A DNA stretch of 64,000 bases from Pedococcus aerophilus (GCF_039532215.1 NZ_BAAARN010000004.1:36261-100260); one strand, 5' to 3'; shown: positions 47,091 to 56,093, counted from the stretch's first letter. Notes: a model not told the origin generated them from the letters alone. Numbers and translations are program-made.

Positions 47091-47151
47091 AACGCCGGTT
47101 GCGCGGTGAACCGCGGGACGACAACCCGCGGTGTGCCGCGCAACCGGCGTT
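47091..47151 (-). terminator. nested double palindrome (61 bases), likely terminator of the alpha-glucosidase gene
   Basis: Outer perfect 16-base arms (47091-47106 and 47136-47151, AACGCCGGTTGCGCGG and complement) enclose an inner perfect 8-base repeat (47110-47117 and 47125-47132, ACCGCGGG). The two stems are separated by three-base bulges. It lies 17 bases past the alpha-glucosidase stop. Confidence 0.7.
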
Positions 47152-47168
47152 TCGTGGTGCGGCTGGGG

Positions 47169-48929
47169 TCAGAGCGAGGCCCAGACCGTCGTGTCGGTCG
47201 GCACCGCGCCGTCGTCGGTGAGCGGACCCGACGCCACGAGGACGGTGACGCCCTCGGGGAGCTGCACCGGCTCGCTGCCGAGGTTGGCGACCACGAGGGT
47301 GGTGGCGTCGTCGGCGTCGCCGGAGCCGGTGTTGACGAGGGCGACGACGTCGTCGCCGAACCCGTCGACGGCCTCGAGGCCACCGGTGCCGAGCGCGCGC
47401 TCGCGGCGGGTGCGCAGCAGGGTGCGGTAGAGCTCGAGGGTCGACCCCTCCACACCGTCCTGCTGGTCGACGGCGTACTCGCCGTAGACCTCGGGCTGGG
47501 GCAGCCACGTCTGGTCGGACGGGCCGAACCCGAACGCCGGGGCGTCCTTCTCCCACGGGATCGGGACGCGGCAGCCGTCGCGCCCGATCTCCTCGCCCTT
47601 CGTGCGGATGAAGGTCGGGTCCTGGCGGAACTCGCCCGGCATGTCGGTCGACTCGGGCAGGCCGAGCTCCTCCGCCTGGTAGAGGTAGGCGCCACCGGGC
47701 AGCGACAGCATGAGTGCGGTAGCGGCACGGGCGCGCTTCAGGCCGAGGGCACGGTCGGGCTGCGGGTCGGTGGCGCTGATGCCGTTGGGCTGGCGCTCGC
47801 CGACGGGCAGGCCGAGGCGCGACGCGTGGCGCACGACGTCGTGGTTGGACAGCACCCAGGTGCTCGGGGCGCCGACGGAGTCCGCGGCCTCGAGGGAGGA
47901 GGCGATGGTGCTGCGCAGGTCCTCGGCGGTCCACTGGGCCTTGAGGAAGTCGAAGTTGAACGCCTGGTGCATCTCGTCGGGGCGCACGTAGCGCACCGCG
48001 CGCTCCTGCGGGCGGACCCAGGCCTCGGCGCACAGGATGCGGTCCGGGGTGCCGTAGGAGTCCAGGACCTTGCGCCAGCGGCGGTACACGTCGTGGACCG
48101 CGTCCTGGTCCCACATCGGCGGGACGGGGGAGCCGGGCTTGAGCTCACCGTCGAGCAGGTGCTGCTCCACGTCGTAGTCCGGCAGACCCGGCTCCTTGAT
48201 GAGGCCGTGGGCGACGTCGACCCGGAAGCCGTCGATACCGCGGTCGAGCCAGAAGCGCAGGATCGACTCGAACTCGTCGCCGACCTCGGGGTTGTCCCAG
48301 TCGAAGTCGGGCTGCTTGGTGTCGAACAGGTGCAGGTACCACTGGCCGGGGGTGCCGTCGGGCTCGGTGACGCGCGTCCAGCCGTCGCCGCCGAAGACCG
48401 AGCGCCAGTCGTTCGGGGGCAGCTCGCCGTGCTCGCCCTTGCCGTCCCGGAAGATGTACCGCGCCCGCTCGGGGCTTCCGGGTCCGGCGGCCAGCGCGGC
48501 CTGGAACCACACGTGCTCGTCGCTGCTGTGGTTGGGGACGAGGTCGACGATGATCTTGAGCCCGAGGTCGTGGGCCTTGGCGACGAGCTCGTCGGCGTCG
48601 GCGAGGGTGCCGAACAGCGGGTCGATGTCGCGGTAGTCGGCGACGTCGTACCCGGCGTCGGCCTGGGGCGAGGTGTAGAAGGGGCTGAACCAGATCGCGT
48701 CCACGCCGAGCGCCTTGAGGTAGGGCAGGCGGGCGGTCACGCCGGGCAGGTCGCCGATGCCGTCACCGTCGCCGTCGGCCCAGGAGCGCGGGTAGATCTG
48801 GTAGATCACCGCGTGGCGCCACCAGGCGGCGTCGGCCGAGTCGGCCGGGTGGAGGAGGTGGGTCAGGTGCGTTGCGCCGGAGGTGGCGTCGGAGGTCACG
48901 TCGGACGTCGTGGAGAGGGTGTCAGTCAC
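47169..48929 (-). CDS. aglA: GH13 alpha-glucosidase (oligo-1,6-/maltodextrin glucosidase type)
   Basis: A 586-aa cytosolic glycosidase. The barrel begins WWRHAVIYQIYPRSWAD and has IVDLVPNHSSD (region I), DGFRVDVAHGL with the nucleophile Asp, CAEAWV with acid Glu and VLSNHDVVRH with the third Asp. The C-terminal beta domain is short. It releases glucose from the ends of malto- or isomalto-oligosaccharides. The frame is open to 49040, but GTG 48929 gives a more typical N-terminus. Neighbours glbO-pepN-rpiB match the context of M. tuberculosis aglA (Rv2471), the basis for the symbol. Confidence 0.9.
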   Translation of the reverse strand: MTDTLSTTSDVTSDATSGATHLTHLLHPADSADAAWWRHAVIYQIYPRSWADGDGDGIGDLPGVTARLPYLKALGVDAIWFSPFYTSPQADAGYDVADYRDIDPLFGTLADADELVAKAHDLGLKIIVDLVPNHSSDEHVWFQAALAAGPGSPERARYIFRDGKGEHGELPPNDWRSVFGGDGWTRVTEPDGTPGQWYLHLFDTKQPDFDWDNPEVGDEFESILRFWLDRGIDGFRVDVAHGLIKEPGLPDYDVEQHLLDGELKPGSPVPPMWDQDAVHDVYRRWRKVLDSYGTPDRILCAEAWVRPQERAVRYVRPDEMHQAFNFDFLKAQWTAEDLRSTIASSLEAADSVGAPSTWVLSNHDVVRHASRLGLPVGERQPNGISATDPQPDRALGLKRARAATALMLSLPGGAYLYQAEELGLPESTDMPGEFRQDPTFIRTKGEEIGRDGCRVPIPWEKDAPAFGFGPSDQTWLPQPEVYGEYAVDQQDGVEGSTLELYRTLLRTRRERALGTGGLEAVDGFGDDVVALVNTGSGDADDATTLVVANLGSEPVQLPEGVTVLVASGPLTDDGAVPTDTTVWASL

Positions 48930-49019
48930 GGGAAACCATGGTGAGGCATCAGTGCCCGTGGACGAAACCGGGTTCTGCCCGTCTTGCCCTGTGGGCGGGT
49001 GCCGAGCACCTGCCCTGCC

Positions 49020-49052
49020 CGTGTGCCGCGGTGCCGCCACCGCGGCACGGGC
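49020..49052 (-). terminator. hairpin downstream of glbO
   Basis: TGCCGCGGTG (49024-49033) and its complement (49038-49047) form a 10-base stem with a CCGC loop and partial outer pairing, 13 bases past the glbO stop. Confidence 0.65.
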
Positions 49053-49064
49053 GAGTCCGCTGCG

Positions 49065-49463
49065 TCAGTCCTCGTCGAGGCTGTTCACGAGGCTGAACGC
49101 GGCACGCTCGAGGTAGTCGCGCAGCAGCAGGTCGTTCGCCGGCGGCAGGTCGAGGGTGTCGACGGCGGCCATCATGTGCAGCAGCCAGCGGTCCCGCTGG
49201 GCGGGAGTGACCTTGAACGGGTGGTGGCGCATCCGCAGCCGGGGGTGCCCGCGCTGCTCGGAGTAGGTCGTCGGCCCGCCCCAGTACTGCTCGAGGAACA
49301 GGCGCAGCCGGTCCTCGGCGGGTCCGAGGTCCTGCTCGGGGTAGAGCGCACGCAGGGCGGGGTCGTCCGCGACCCCGCGGTAGAACTCGTGGACGAGCTT
49401 GCGGAAGGTCTCGTGCCCGCCGACCTCGTCGAAGAAGCTGCCGAACTGCCCGGTGGTGCTCAC
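49065..49463 (-). CDS. glbO: group II truncated hemoglobin
   Basis: A 132-aa trHbO-type globin that binds O2 tightly and may serve redox or oxygen chemistry at the membrane. Tyr28 in [11 protein letters not shown] is the B10 distal residue. The proximal His80 is in [13 protein letters not shown], and Trp93 in RDRWLLHM is the G8 tryptophan typical of group II. Length and motifs match mycobacterial GlbO. The GTG start overlaps the MscS stop (GTGA), so it is the last gene of a pepN-mscS-glbO operon. Confidence 0.94.
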   Translation of the reverse strand: MSTTGQFGSFFDEVGGHETFRKLVHEFYRGVADDPALRALYPEQDLGPAEDRLRLFLEQYWGGPTTYSEQRGHPRLRMRHHPFKVTPAQRDRWLLHMMAAVDTLDLPPANDLLLRDYLERAAFSLVNSLDED

Positions 49464-50398
49464 GTCGTGCCCCCCGCCGGCCCGAACGGCGTCATGACCG
49501 GGGCCTTGATGTGGTGCTCGTCGAAGGCGGCCTTGACGCGCTCGCGGATCTCGCGGGAGACGCCGTACTGCTGCTCCGGCGCGGTCTTGGCGATGATCCG
49601 GATCGTGACGACGTTGCCGGTGATGGACTCGACGCCGACGACGTTCGGCTCCTCCAGGAGGACCTCCTGCATCGACGGGTCCTGGTCCATCTCGTGGACG
49701 ACACCGCGGATGACGGAGATGGCCCGCTCGATGTTCTCGGCGTAGGAGACCGGCAGGTCGACGATGGCCGTGGACCAGCCCTGGCTCTTGTTGCCGATGC
49801 GGATGATCTCGCCGTTGCGGATGTACCAGACCACACCGCTGGCGTCCCGCAGCCGGGTGATCCGCAGCGAGACCTCCTCGACCGTGCCGATGGCCTCACC
49901 GGTGTCGATGATGTCGCCGACGCCGTACTGGTCCTCGAGGATCATGAAGATCCCGGAGAGGAAGTCCTTGACGAGGCTCTGCGCACCGAAGCCGAGGGCC
50001 ACACCACCGACGCCGGCGGTGGCGAGCACCGGTGCGAGGTCGATGCCGAGCTCGGCCATCACCGTGAGGATCGCGACCAGGGCCACGACGAAGGTGACCA
50101 TGCTGCGCAGCAGCGACCCCATCGTCAGCGTGCGCTGGCGGTGGCGCTCACGGTCGATCCCTGCGACGTTGGCCAGGGCGTTGCCCGCGCGCCCGACCCG
50201 ACCGGGCTCCTGCGACCGCCGCGCGTCCGACTTGGCGAGCGTCACCTTGACGACGCGGCCGATCGAGCGCAGCAGCACCCACCGCAGGACGACCGCGCCG
50301 AGGACGATGAGGACGATCCGCAGGGGGACCCCGCGGAACCAGTCCCACACGCCGTCCGGCGTGAGCGAGGTGAGGGTGCCCAGGAACGACTCAGGCAT
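49460..50398 (-). CDS. MscS-family mechanosensitive ion channel
   Basis: A 312-aa small-conductance channel. It has a hydrophobic helix at about 20-40, a charged linker, two further helices about 95-150, the pore helix [23 protein letters not shown] (Gly/Ala-packed, ending in the FGAQ-LV-D turn), and the MscS beta domain with [15 protein letters not shown]. The cytosolic vestibule follows. It would release solutes on hypo-osmotic shock. ATG 50398 overlaps the pepN end by 8 bases. It lies between pepN and glbO, where M. tuberculosis has other genes. Confidence 0.92.
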   Translation of the reverse strand: MPESFLGTLTSLTPDGVWDWFRGVPLRIVLIVLGAVVLRWVLLRSIGRVVKVTLAKSDARRSQEPGRVGRAGNALANVAGIDRERHRQRTLTMGSLLRSMVTFVVALVAILTVMAELGIDLAPVLATAGVGGVALGFGAQSLVKDFLSGIFMILEDQYGVGDIIDTGEAIGTVEEVSLRITRLRDASGVVWYIRNGEIIRIGNKSQGWSTAIVDLPVSYAENIERAISVIRGVVHEMDQDPSMQEVLLEEPNVVGVESITGNVVTIRIIAKTAPEQQYGVSREIRERVKAAFDEHHIKAPVMTPFGPAGGTT

Positions 50399-52952
50399 TC
50401 GCGTCCCGGGACTGGGCCCGCAGGGCACGGGCCACGCCGTCGCGGTTCTCGGCCACGAGGCGCAGCAGGCCCGCGGGGGCGTCGGGGTGGGTGTCCAGCC
50501 AGCCCTGCGACGCGTCCAGCAGATCCTGGTCGGCGAGGACGGTGGGGTAGTAGGTCACCAGGATCGACTCGGCGATGGCGTGCGTCCGCGACTCCCAGAT
50601 GCCGAGCAGGCTGTCGTGGTACGCCTGCACGTAGGGGCGCAGCAGCTCGGCGTCGAGGGCCTGGGTGAACCCGAGGCCGATCGCCTCGACGACGGAGTTC
50701 GGCAGGGAGGTGTCCTCCACGCCGGCCTGCCACGCCTCGGCCTTGACCTCTGCCGTCGGCCGGGCGGCCAGCGCCCGGGCGGCCCGCTCGCGACCCGTCG
50801 AGGTGTTGTCGCGCTCGCGCTCAGCGTCGATCTCGGCCTCGGTGGCGTCGCCGGCGGCCGCGAGGGCGGTCAGCAGCATCCAGCGCATCTCGGTGTCGAC
50901 CGCGAGGCCGTCAAGGGTGCGGGTGCCGTCGAGCAGGCCACGCAGGAAGGTGGCGTCCTCACCGCCGCGCTGCACGGCGGCATACGCGGTCAGCAGCTGG
51001 AGCTGGGCGTCGCTGGCCGGCTCCGCGGACTCGGCCAGCTGTCGCAGCCCGGCCGAGACGGTGGCCAGGGCCTCGTCGCGGTGGTCGGCCGCGACGTACA
51101 GGCGCGCCGCGCTCTGCAGCTGCGCGAGGACGGTGCGCAGCATGGTCGAGTTGGTCTCGCCGGGCAACGACGCGAGGACGAGGTCGATGAAGGCGCGGGC
51201 CGACATCTCCGCGTCGCGCGTCATGTCCCAGGCCGCGCCCAGGACCAGGGCGCGGGGAAGGCTGTCCTGGAAGCCGCGCGGGTGGGCCAGGGCGGTGGCG
51301 AGCGAACGCTCGTCGAGGCGGATCTTGGCGTAGGCGAGGTCCTCGTCGTTGACGAGCAGCAGGTCGGGAACGGCGCGACCGAGCAGCTCGGGGACGTCCG
51401 TGGAGTGGCCGTCGACGTCGAGCTCGAGCCGGTCGGTGCGGACGAGCACCGGGCCGTCGGCCTCCTCCTGGACGGAGTAGAGGCCGATGGCGAGGCGGTG
51501 CGGACGCAGGGTCGCGTACCCCTCGGCGCCGGTCTGCTCGATCGTCGCCGAGGAGATCCGGCCGCGGTCGTCGACCTCGACGACGGGACGCAGGGTGTTG
51601 ACACCGGCGGTCTCCAGCCAGAGCTTGGACCAGGTGCCGAGGTCGCGGCCCGAGGTGGCCTCGAGCTCACCGAGGAGGTCCTGGAGCGTGGTGTTGCCCC
51701 ACGCGTGCTTGGCGAAGTAGGCCCGCAGTCCCGCGACGAACGGCTCACGGCCGACGTAGGCGACGAGCTGCTTGAGCACCGAGGCGCCCTTGGCGTAGGT
51801 GATGCCGTCGAAGTTGACCTCGACGTCCTCGAGGTCGCGGATCGGCGCGACGATCGGGTGGGTCGAGGACAGCTGGTCCTGGCGGTAGGCCCAGGCCTTC
51901 TCGCTGATGCCGAAGGTCGTCCACGCGGACTCCCACTCGGTGGCCTCGGCCTGGCACGTCGTCGACGCCCACTCGGCGAACGACTCGTTGAGCCACAGGT
52001 CGTTCCACCACTTCATGGTCACGAGGTCGCCGAACCACATGTGGGCCAGCTCGTGCAGCAGGGTGAGGGCGCGGCGCTCGATGATCGCCTCGGTCACCTT
52101 GGCGCGGAACACGTAGGTCTCGTTGACCGTGACGGCCCCGGCGTTCTCCATCGCGCCCATGTTGTACTCGGGCGTGAAGAGGGTGTCGTACTTCTCGAAC
52201 GGGTACTCGCAGTCGAACTCGTTCTCGAAGAACGTGAACCCGCGCTTGGTGCAGTCGAAGATGTTGTCGGCGTCGAGGTGCTCGAGCATCGACTTGCGGC
52301 AGAAGATGCCGAGGGGCACGACGCCCTTGCGCGTCTGCACCTCGTCGCGGACGACGGCGTACGGTCCGGCGACCAGGGCGGTGATGTAGCAGGACATCCG
52401 CGCGGTGGTCGGGAATGCCCAGGTCGCCACGCCGTCGCGCACGGGCGTCGCCTCGGGAGTGGGGGAGTTCGACACGACCTCCCAGTGCGAGGGCGCCGTG
52501 ACGGTGAAGGCGTACGTGGCCTTGAGGTCGGGCTGCTCGAACACCGTGAACATGCGGCGGCAGTCGGCGACCTCGAACTGGCTGTAGAGGTAGACCTCGT
52601 CGTCGACCGGGTCGACGAACCGGTGCAGGCCCTCGCCGGTGTTCATGTAGGCGGCGGTGGCGTCGACCGTGAGCGTGTTCTGCTCGGCGAGCGCCGGGAG
52701 GCTGATGCGGACCCCGTCGAAGTGGGTCGCCGGGTCGAGCGACTCACCGTTGAGGGTGATCGACTCGACCGAGGGGGCGATGAGGTCGATGAAGGTGGAC
52801 TCCCCGACCCGAGCGCTGGTGAACGTCACCGTGGTGGTGGTCCGGAACGTCTCCTCCGACGTCGTCAGGTCGAGCGCGACGTCGTAGTGGTCGACGGCGA
52901 CGACGGCCGCGCGGGCGACCGCTTCGTCGCGGGTCAGGTTCTTGCCGGGCAC
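50391..52952 (-). CDS. pepN: aminopeptidase N
   Basis: An 853-aa M1 zinc metallopeptidase that removes N-terminal residues from peptides in the cytosol. An N-terminal beta saddle is followed by the exopeptidase motif GAMEN at 266-270. The zinc site HELAH is at 300-304, with the third ligand Glu at about 323 in WLNESFAEW. The remaining half is the helical ERAP1-like C-terminal domain. GTG 52952 has AGGAG seven bases upstream. It heads the operon with mscS and glbO. Confidence 0.96.
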   Translation of the reverse strand: MPGKNLTRDEAVARAAVVAVDHYDVALDLTTSEETFRTTTTVTFTSARVGESTFIDLIAPSVESITLNGESLDPATHFDGVRISLPALAEQNTLTVDATAAYMNTGEGLHRFVDPVDDEVYLYSQFEVADCRRMFTVFEQPDLKATYAFTVTAPSHWEVVSNSPTPEATPVRDGVATWAFPTTARMSCYITALVAGPYAVVRDEVQTRKGVVPLGIFCRKSMLEHLDADNIFDCTKRGFTFFENEFDCEYPFEKYDTLFTPEYNMGAMENAGAVTVNETYVFRAKVTEAIIERRALTLLHELAHMWFGDLVTMKWWNDLWLNESFAEWASTTCQAEATEWESAWTTFGISEKAWAYRQDQLSSTHPIVAPIRDLEDVEVNFDGITYAKGASVLKQLVAYVGREPFVAGLRAYFAKHAWGNTTLQDLLGELEATSGRDLGTWSKLWLETAGVNTLRPVVEVDDRGRISSATIEQTGAEGYATLRPHRLAIGLYSVQEEADGPVLVRTDRLELDVDGHSTDVPELLGRAVPDLLLVNDEDLAYAKIRLDERSLATALAHPRGFQDSLPRALVLGAAWDMTRDAEMSARAFIDLVLASLPGETNSTMLRTVLAQLQSAARLYVAADHRDEALATVSAGLRQLAESAEPASDAQLQLLTAYAAVQRGGEDATFLRGLLDGTRTLDGLAVDTEMRWMLLTALAAAGDATEAEIDAERERDNTSTGRERAARALAARPTAEVKAEAWQAGVEDTSLPNSVVEAIGLGFTQALDAELLRPYVQAYHDSLLGIWESRTHAIAESILVTYYPTVLADQDLLDASQGWLDTHPDAPAGLLRLVAENRDGVARALRAQSRDANA

Positions 52953-53161
52953 TGAATCTCCTGCAGGGGTTGGTCCACGTTTCGGCGCCCATACTCGCAC
53001 GCAAACGCAGGTGTTCAGGCACCACCCGGTATGGCGCGGCGTCGCCCACGACCTGCGGGTCCGATCCTCCTCGGACTCGGCGCGCGGTGGTGGTGCGGTT
53101 GCCGCCACGTCAAGCAGGTGGCCCTGCCGGGCCTCGCGTGCGTGGGCGGGCGGGGCAGTGG

Positions 53162-53167
53162 CAGGAT
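53162..53167 (+). promoter_or_regulatory. -10 box (CAGGAT) of the Rv2466c-like gene, leaderless layout
   Basis: CAGGAT is followed by 7 bases and GTG 53175. The gap to pepN (52953-53174) contains no other recognisable site. Confidence 0.5.
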
Positions 53168-53174
53168 TGGTCGG

Positions 53175-53801
53175 GTGACTGCCACCGATGTGACCGAGAC
53201 CCGTTCGTCCGCCGAGTTCTGGTTCGACCCGCTCTGCCCGTGGGCGTGGATGACCTCCCGCTGGATGATGGAGGTGGAGAAGGTCCGCCCCGTGGACGTC
53301 ACCTGGTCGGTGATGAGCCTGGCCGTCCTCAACGAGGGACGCGACCTGCCCGAGGAGTACCGCTCGATGATGGACCGCGCCTGGGGGCCGGTCCGGGTCA
53401 TCCTCGCCGCCGCCGCGGAGCACGGTGACAAGGTCGTCAAGCCGCTGTACGACGCCATGGGCACGCGGATCCACCTCGGCGGCGAGAAGGACTACGGCAA
53501 GGTCATCGTCCCGGCGCTCGAGGAGGTCGGCCTGCCGGTCGAGCTCGCCGAGTTCGCCGACACCGACGCGCACGACGACCGGCTCAGGGCCAGTCACCAG
53601 CGCGGCATCGACCTCGTCGGGGACGACGTGGGCACCCCGGTCATCGCCGTCAACGGTGTCGCCTTCTTCGGCCCGGTCGTCAGCCCCGCCCCCAAGGGTG
53701 AGGCGGCCGCGAACCTGTGGGACGGCTGCGTCCTCGTGGCAGGGACCCCCGGGTTCTTCGAGCTGAAGCGCAGCCGCACCGTCGGCCCGATCTTCGACTG
53801 A
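53175..53801 (+). CDS. DsbA-fold protein of the mycothiol-dependent reductase (Rv2466c) family
   Basis: A 208-aa thioredoxin-fold protein with an inserted helical domain. FWFDPLCPWAW begins at about 15, so the active site is Cys21-Pro-Trp-Ala24. M. tuberculosis Rv2466c, a mycothiol-dependent nitroreductase, has CPWC; here the second cysteine is Ala. Later segments WGPVRVILAA, MGTRIH, VGTPVIAVNGVAFFGPV (cis-Pro loop) and FFELKRSRT align well with that family. GTG 53175 follows CAGGAT by 7 bases. rpiB is 11 bases downstream, as in M. tuberculosis (Rv2466c-Rv2465c). Confidence 0.9.
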   Translation: MTATDVTETRSSAEFWFDPLCPWAWMTSRWMMEVEKVRPVDVTWSVMSLAVLNEGRDLPEEYRSMMDRAWGPVRVILAAAAEHGDKVVKPLYDAMGTRIHLGGEKDYGKVIVPALEEVGLPVELAEFADTDAHDDRLRASHQRGIDLVGDDVGTPVIAVNGVAFFGPVVSPAPKGEAAANLWDGCVLVAGTPGFFELKRSRTVGPIFD

Positions 53802-53812
53802 CGGGACCAGAC

Positions 53813-54280
53813 ATGCGCGTCCACATCGGCGGCGACCACGCCGCATACGAGCTGCTCGGTGAGCTCGTCACCTTCCTCGAGGCCGAGGGCCACGAGGTCA
53901 CCAACCACGGGCCGCACGGCTACGACGCGGAGGACGACTACCCCGTCTTCGTGCTGCGTGCCGCCGAGGCCGTCGCCGCCGACCCCGCGTCGCTGGGTGT
54001 CGTGCTGGGCGGCTCCGGCAACGGTGAGCAGATGGCCGCCAACAAGGTCCGCGGCATCCGCGCGGCCCTGTGCTACAACGAGGAGCTGGCCAGCCTGGCG
54101 CGCGAGCACAACGACGCGCAGGTCATCTCCATCGGTGGCCGCATGAACACCGTGGACGAGGCGAAGGCGATGGTGCGGACGTTCCTCGCGACGCCGTTCT
54201 CGGGTGCCGACCGACACGCTCGGCGGATCGCCATGGTCGGGGCGTACGAGCAGGACGGGACGCTGCCCGACCTGTCGTGA
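53813..54280 (+). CDS. rpiB: ribose-5-phosphate isomerase B
   Basis: A 155-aa RpiB/LacAB-family isomerase interconverting ribose-5-P and ribulose-5-P. It starts MRVHIGGDHAAYEL with the Asp-His pair. The active-site loop GSGNGEQMAANKVRGIRAAL binds phosphate, and HNDAQVISIGGRM is the family end motif. The acidic residue of GSGNGEQ replaces the Cys of some RpiB enzymes, as in mycobacteria. It is co-oriented with and 11 bases behind the Rv2466c homologue. Confidence 0.94.
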   Translation: MRVHIGGDHAAYELLGELVTFLEAEGHEVTNHGPHGYDAEDDYPVFVLRAAEAVAADPASLGVVLGGSGNGEQMAANKVRGIRAALCYNEELASLAREHNDAQVISIGGRMNTVDEAKAMVRTFLATPFSGADRHARRIAMVGAYEQDGTLPDLS

Positions 54281-54316
54281 TCTGTGGATTCCGCGGCCCC
54301 GACGCAGGCAGCCCAC

Positions 54317-54322
54317 TAGGGT
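54317..54322 (+). promoter_or_regulatory. possible -10 box (TAGGGT) of the SpoIIE-like gene
   Basis: TAGGGT lies 91 bases before GTG 54414, giving a 5' UTR of about 85 bases. The gene also has a good ribosome site, unlike the leaderless genes. Confidence 0.35.
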
Positions 54323-54413
54323 GCTGAGGCAGGGCTGGGGACGGGGCCAGCCGCTCCGACTGACCTCTCTGGGTGCCCCGCACCCCCGGACCGGCCCGAA
54401 GGAACTCGCACTG

Positions 54414-55508
54414 GTGGACGTTGGCAGGTCGGTGATCGCGCGTCGTTCGTTGATGACGCGTCTCCAGCGGACCCGCACCCGCTTCGGCCGGTGGGGATCG
54501 GGCAGCACGTTCGCGCTGCTCGTCGCCGTGGACCTCGGGCTGTTCTGGGCCATGCAGGCCGGGGACACGTGGGTGCCCTTCTCCGGATACGTCCTCGTCG
54601 CCGTTCTCGCCGGGCTGTTCCTCGCCCCCAGGGTTCTCGCGTTCGTCGACGCCCTCGTGCTGGTCACCGCTGCCCTCACCCTCGTCGACCGGGGTGCGTC
54701 GGCGCCCTACTACGGCGCGTACACCGTGCTGGTGATCGTCATGGTGATCATGTTCTGGGTCGCCGCGTCCCGGGCACGCCTCGGGGTGCAGGGCAACCTG
54801 GGGGAGACGATGCTCGTCGACCTGCGGGATCGACTCCGCACCCAGGGTGAGCTGCCGGCGATGCCCGAGGGCTGGGGGGCCGAGCTGTCCGTCCTGTCCG
54901 CCTACGGCGACTCGTTCTCCGGCGACTTCCTGGTGACGAGCAAGACCGACCAGATCCTCGAGCTCGCCCTCGTCGACGTGTCCGGCAAGGGCATCGCCGC
55001 CGGCACCCGCTCGCTGCTGCTGTCGGGCGCCTTCGGCGGGCTGCTCGGGTCGCTGCCGCACGAGCAGTTCCTCGCCGCGGCCAACTCCTACCTGCTGCGC
55101 CAGCACTGGGACGAGGGGTTCGCCAGCGCCGCCCACGCCTGGATCAACCTGGCGTCGGGGGAGTACAGCCTCGCCTCGGCAGGTCACCCGCCGGCGGTCC
55201 GCTTCTCCGCGGGCTCGGGCCGGTGGAAGGTGCTCGAGGGCGACGAGGGTCCGGTGCTCGGCGTCACCGACGAGGTCGGGTTCCCGCGGGTGCGCGGGAC
55301 GCTGCAGCGTGGGGACGCGCTGCTGCTCTACACCGACGGCGTGATCGAGGTCCGCAACCGCGACCTGCGCGACGGGATCGACCGCATGCTCGGCACGGCC
55401 GAGCAGATGATCGGACGCGGCTTCGAGGGCATGGCCGCCAAGATGTGCGCCGCCGCCCGCGCCGGGGAGACCGACGACCGCGCCGCCGTGCTGGTCTGGC
55501 GCCGCTGA
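54414..55508 (+). CDS. membrane PP2C-like (SpoIIE/RsbU type) serine phosphatase
   Basis: A 364-aa protein with three or four membrane helices (about residues 35-115), a short linker, and a PPM/SpoIIE phosphatase domain. Metal-binding Asps appear in YGDSFSGDF and LALVDVSGKG; GHPPAVRF and LLLYTDGVIE complete the domain. Such phosphatases dephosphorylate anti-sigma-factor antagonists or other Ser/Thr targets. No anti-sigma or STAS gene is adjacent. GTG 54414 has AAGGA nine bases upstream; no sensor domain other than the membrane part is visible. Confidence 0.88.
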   Translation: MDVGRSVIARRSLMTRLQRTRTRFGRWGSGSTFALLVAVDLGLFWAMQAGDTWVPFSGYVLVAVLAGLFLAPRVLAFVDALVLVTAALTLVDRGASAPYYGAYTVLVIVMVIMFWVAASRARLGVQGNLGETMLVDLRDRLRTQGELPAMPEGWGAELSVLSAYGDSFSGDFLVTSKTDQILELALVDVSGKGIAAGTRSLLLSGAFGGLLGSLPHEQFLAAANSYLLRQHWDEGFASAAHAWINLASGEYSLASAGHPPAVRFSAGSGRWKVLEGDEGPVLGVTDEVGFPRVRGTLQRGDALLLYTDGVIEVRNRDLRDGIDRMLGTAEQMIGRGFEGMAAKMCAAARAGETDDRAAVLVWRR

Positions 55509-55511
55509 CCC

Positions 55512-56015
55512 TCAGGCCGGGGAGGCGGTCTTCCGCGCGGCGGCGCGCTTGCTGATGTCGGCGCACTCGACGCAGATCGACTCGGGGATGACCCCCAGGC
55601 GCATGAGCCAGCCGAAGACGATGCAGCCGACGCAGACCCCGGCGAGGGCCTCCAGCGCCGGGAACACCACCATGACGACCCCGATGACGACGACCGGCAC
55701 GGTGGCGCCGACCAGCCACAGGACGGTGGCGAGCACGGTGAGCACGGCACCGATCGCGGCGGCGAAGCGCTTGGGCGGGCCGGCGGTCCACCGCGGCGGT
55801 GCGTCCACGCGCGGGCGGACCCACCGGCGCACGAGCTGGGCGATCGGGCTCGCCGACGGGCCCCATCCGGTGCGCAGCACGAAGTCCACGGCGAGGACGG
55901 CGTAGAGCCACCACTGCTGCGTCGCGAGGGCGACCACGGCCACGACGAGGACGACGCCGGCGATGAGGCGGACGGCGATGTCGTCGACGATGTTCGGGAA
56001 CCGGGAGATGCGCAT
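55512..56015 (-). CDS. DUF4395 integral membrane protein
   Basis: A 167-aa protein with about four membrane helices. It has the DUF4395 end signature GVCVGCIVFGWLMRLGVIPESICVECADI: Cys-x-x-Cys in the last helix and a further Cys-x-x-Cys just after. The paired cysteines suggest redox or metal chemistry at the membrane, and related genes often sit near thioredoxin-like genes; none is adjacent here. ATG 56015 follows CATAAT by 6 bases; GTG 56021 would also fit. It is convergent with the SpoIIE-like gene, 3 bases apart. Confidence 0.82.
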   Translation of the reverse strand: MRISRFPNIVDDIAVRLIAGVVLVVAVVALATQQWWLYAVLAVDFVLRTGWGPSASPIAQLVRRWVRPRVDAPPRWTAGPPKRFAAAIGAVLTVLATVLWLVGATVPVVVIGVVMVVFPALEALAGVCVGCIVFGWLMRLGVIPESICVECADISKRAAARKTASPA

Positions 56016-56021
56016 GCTCAC

Positions 56022-56038
56022 ATTATGGATCACATAAT
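56022..56038. promoter_or_regulatory. AT-rich palindrome ATTATG-N5-CATAAT, divergent promoter/operator
   Basis: Six-base perfect arms provide a -10-like CATAAT in both directions: one 6 bases before the DUF4395 ATG, the other upstream of trmB. It is the most AT-rich short site in the window. Confidence 0.5.
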
Positions 56039-56093
56039 CGATGGTTATCGCCAGCGTCCCGCTCCTCGGTCCGGGGCACCCTGCCGCGCCTCC

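Noticed and set aside
43976-47221. A 1081-codon open frame on the plus strand opposite ppk2, MFS and GDPD genes
   Set aside because: It is antisense to three well-supported genes. Its translation is low-complexity Arg/Gly/His-rich with no motif, as expected from the GC-rich shadow frame.
49764-52955. A 1063-codon open frame on the plus strand opposite pepN and mscS
   Set aside because: The minus-strand genes have complete catalytic motifs. The plus frame shows only Gly/Val/Leu/Asp-rich shadow sequence.
53427-53766. Overlapping frames inside the Rv2466c-like gene and rpiB considered as extra small genes
   Set aside because: They are shifted frames of recognised genes, rich in Arg/Ser/Pro, without ribosome sites or motifs.
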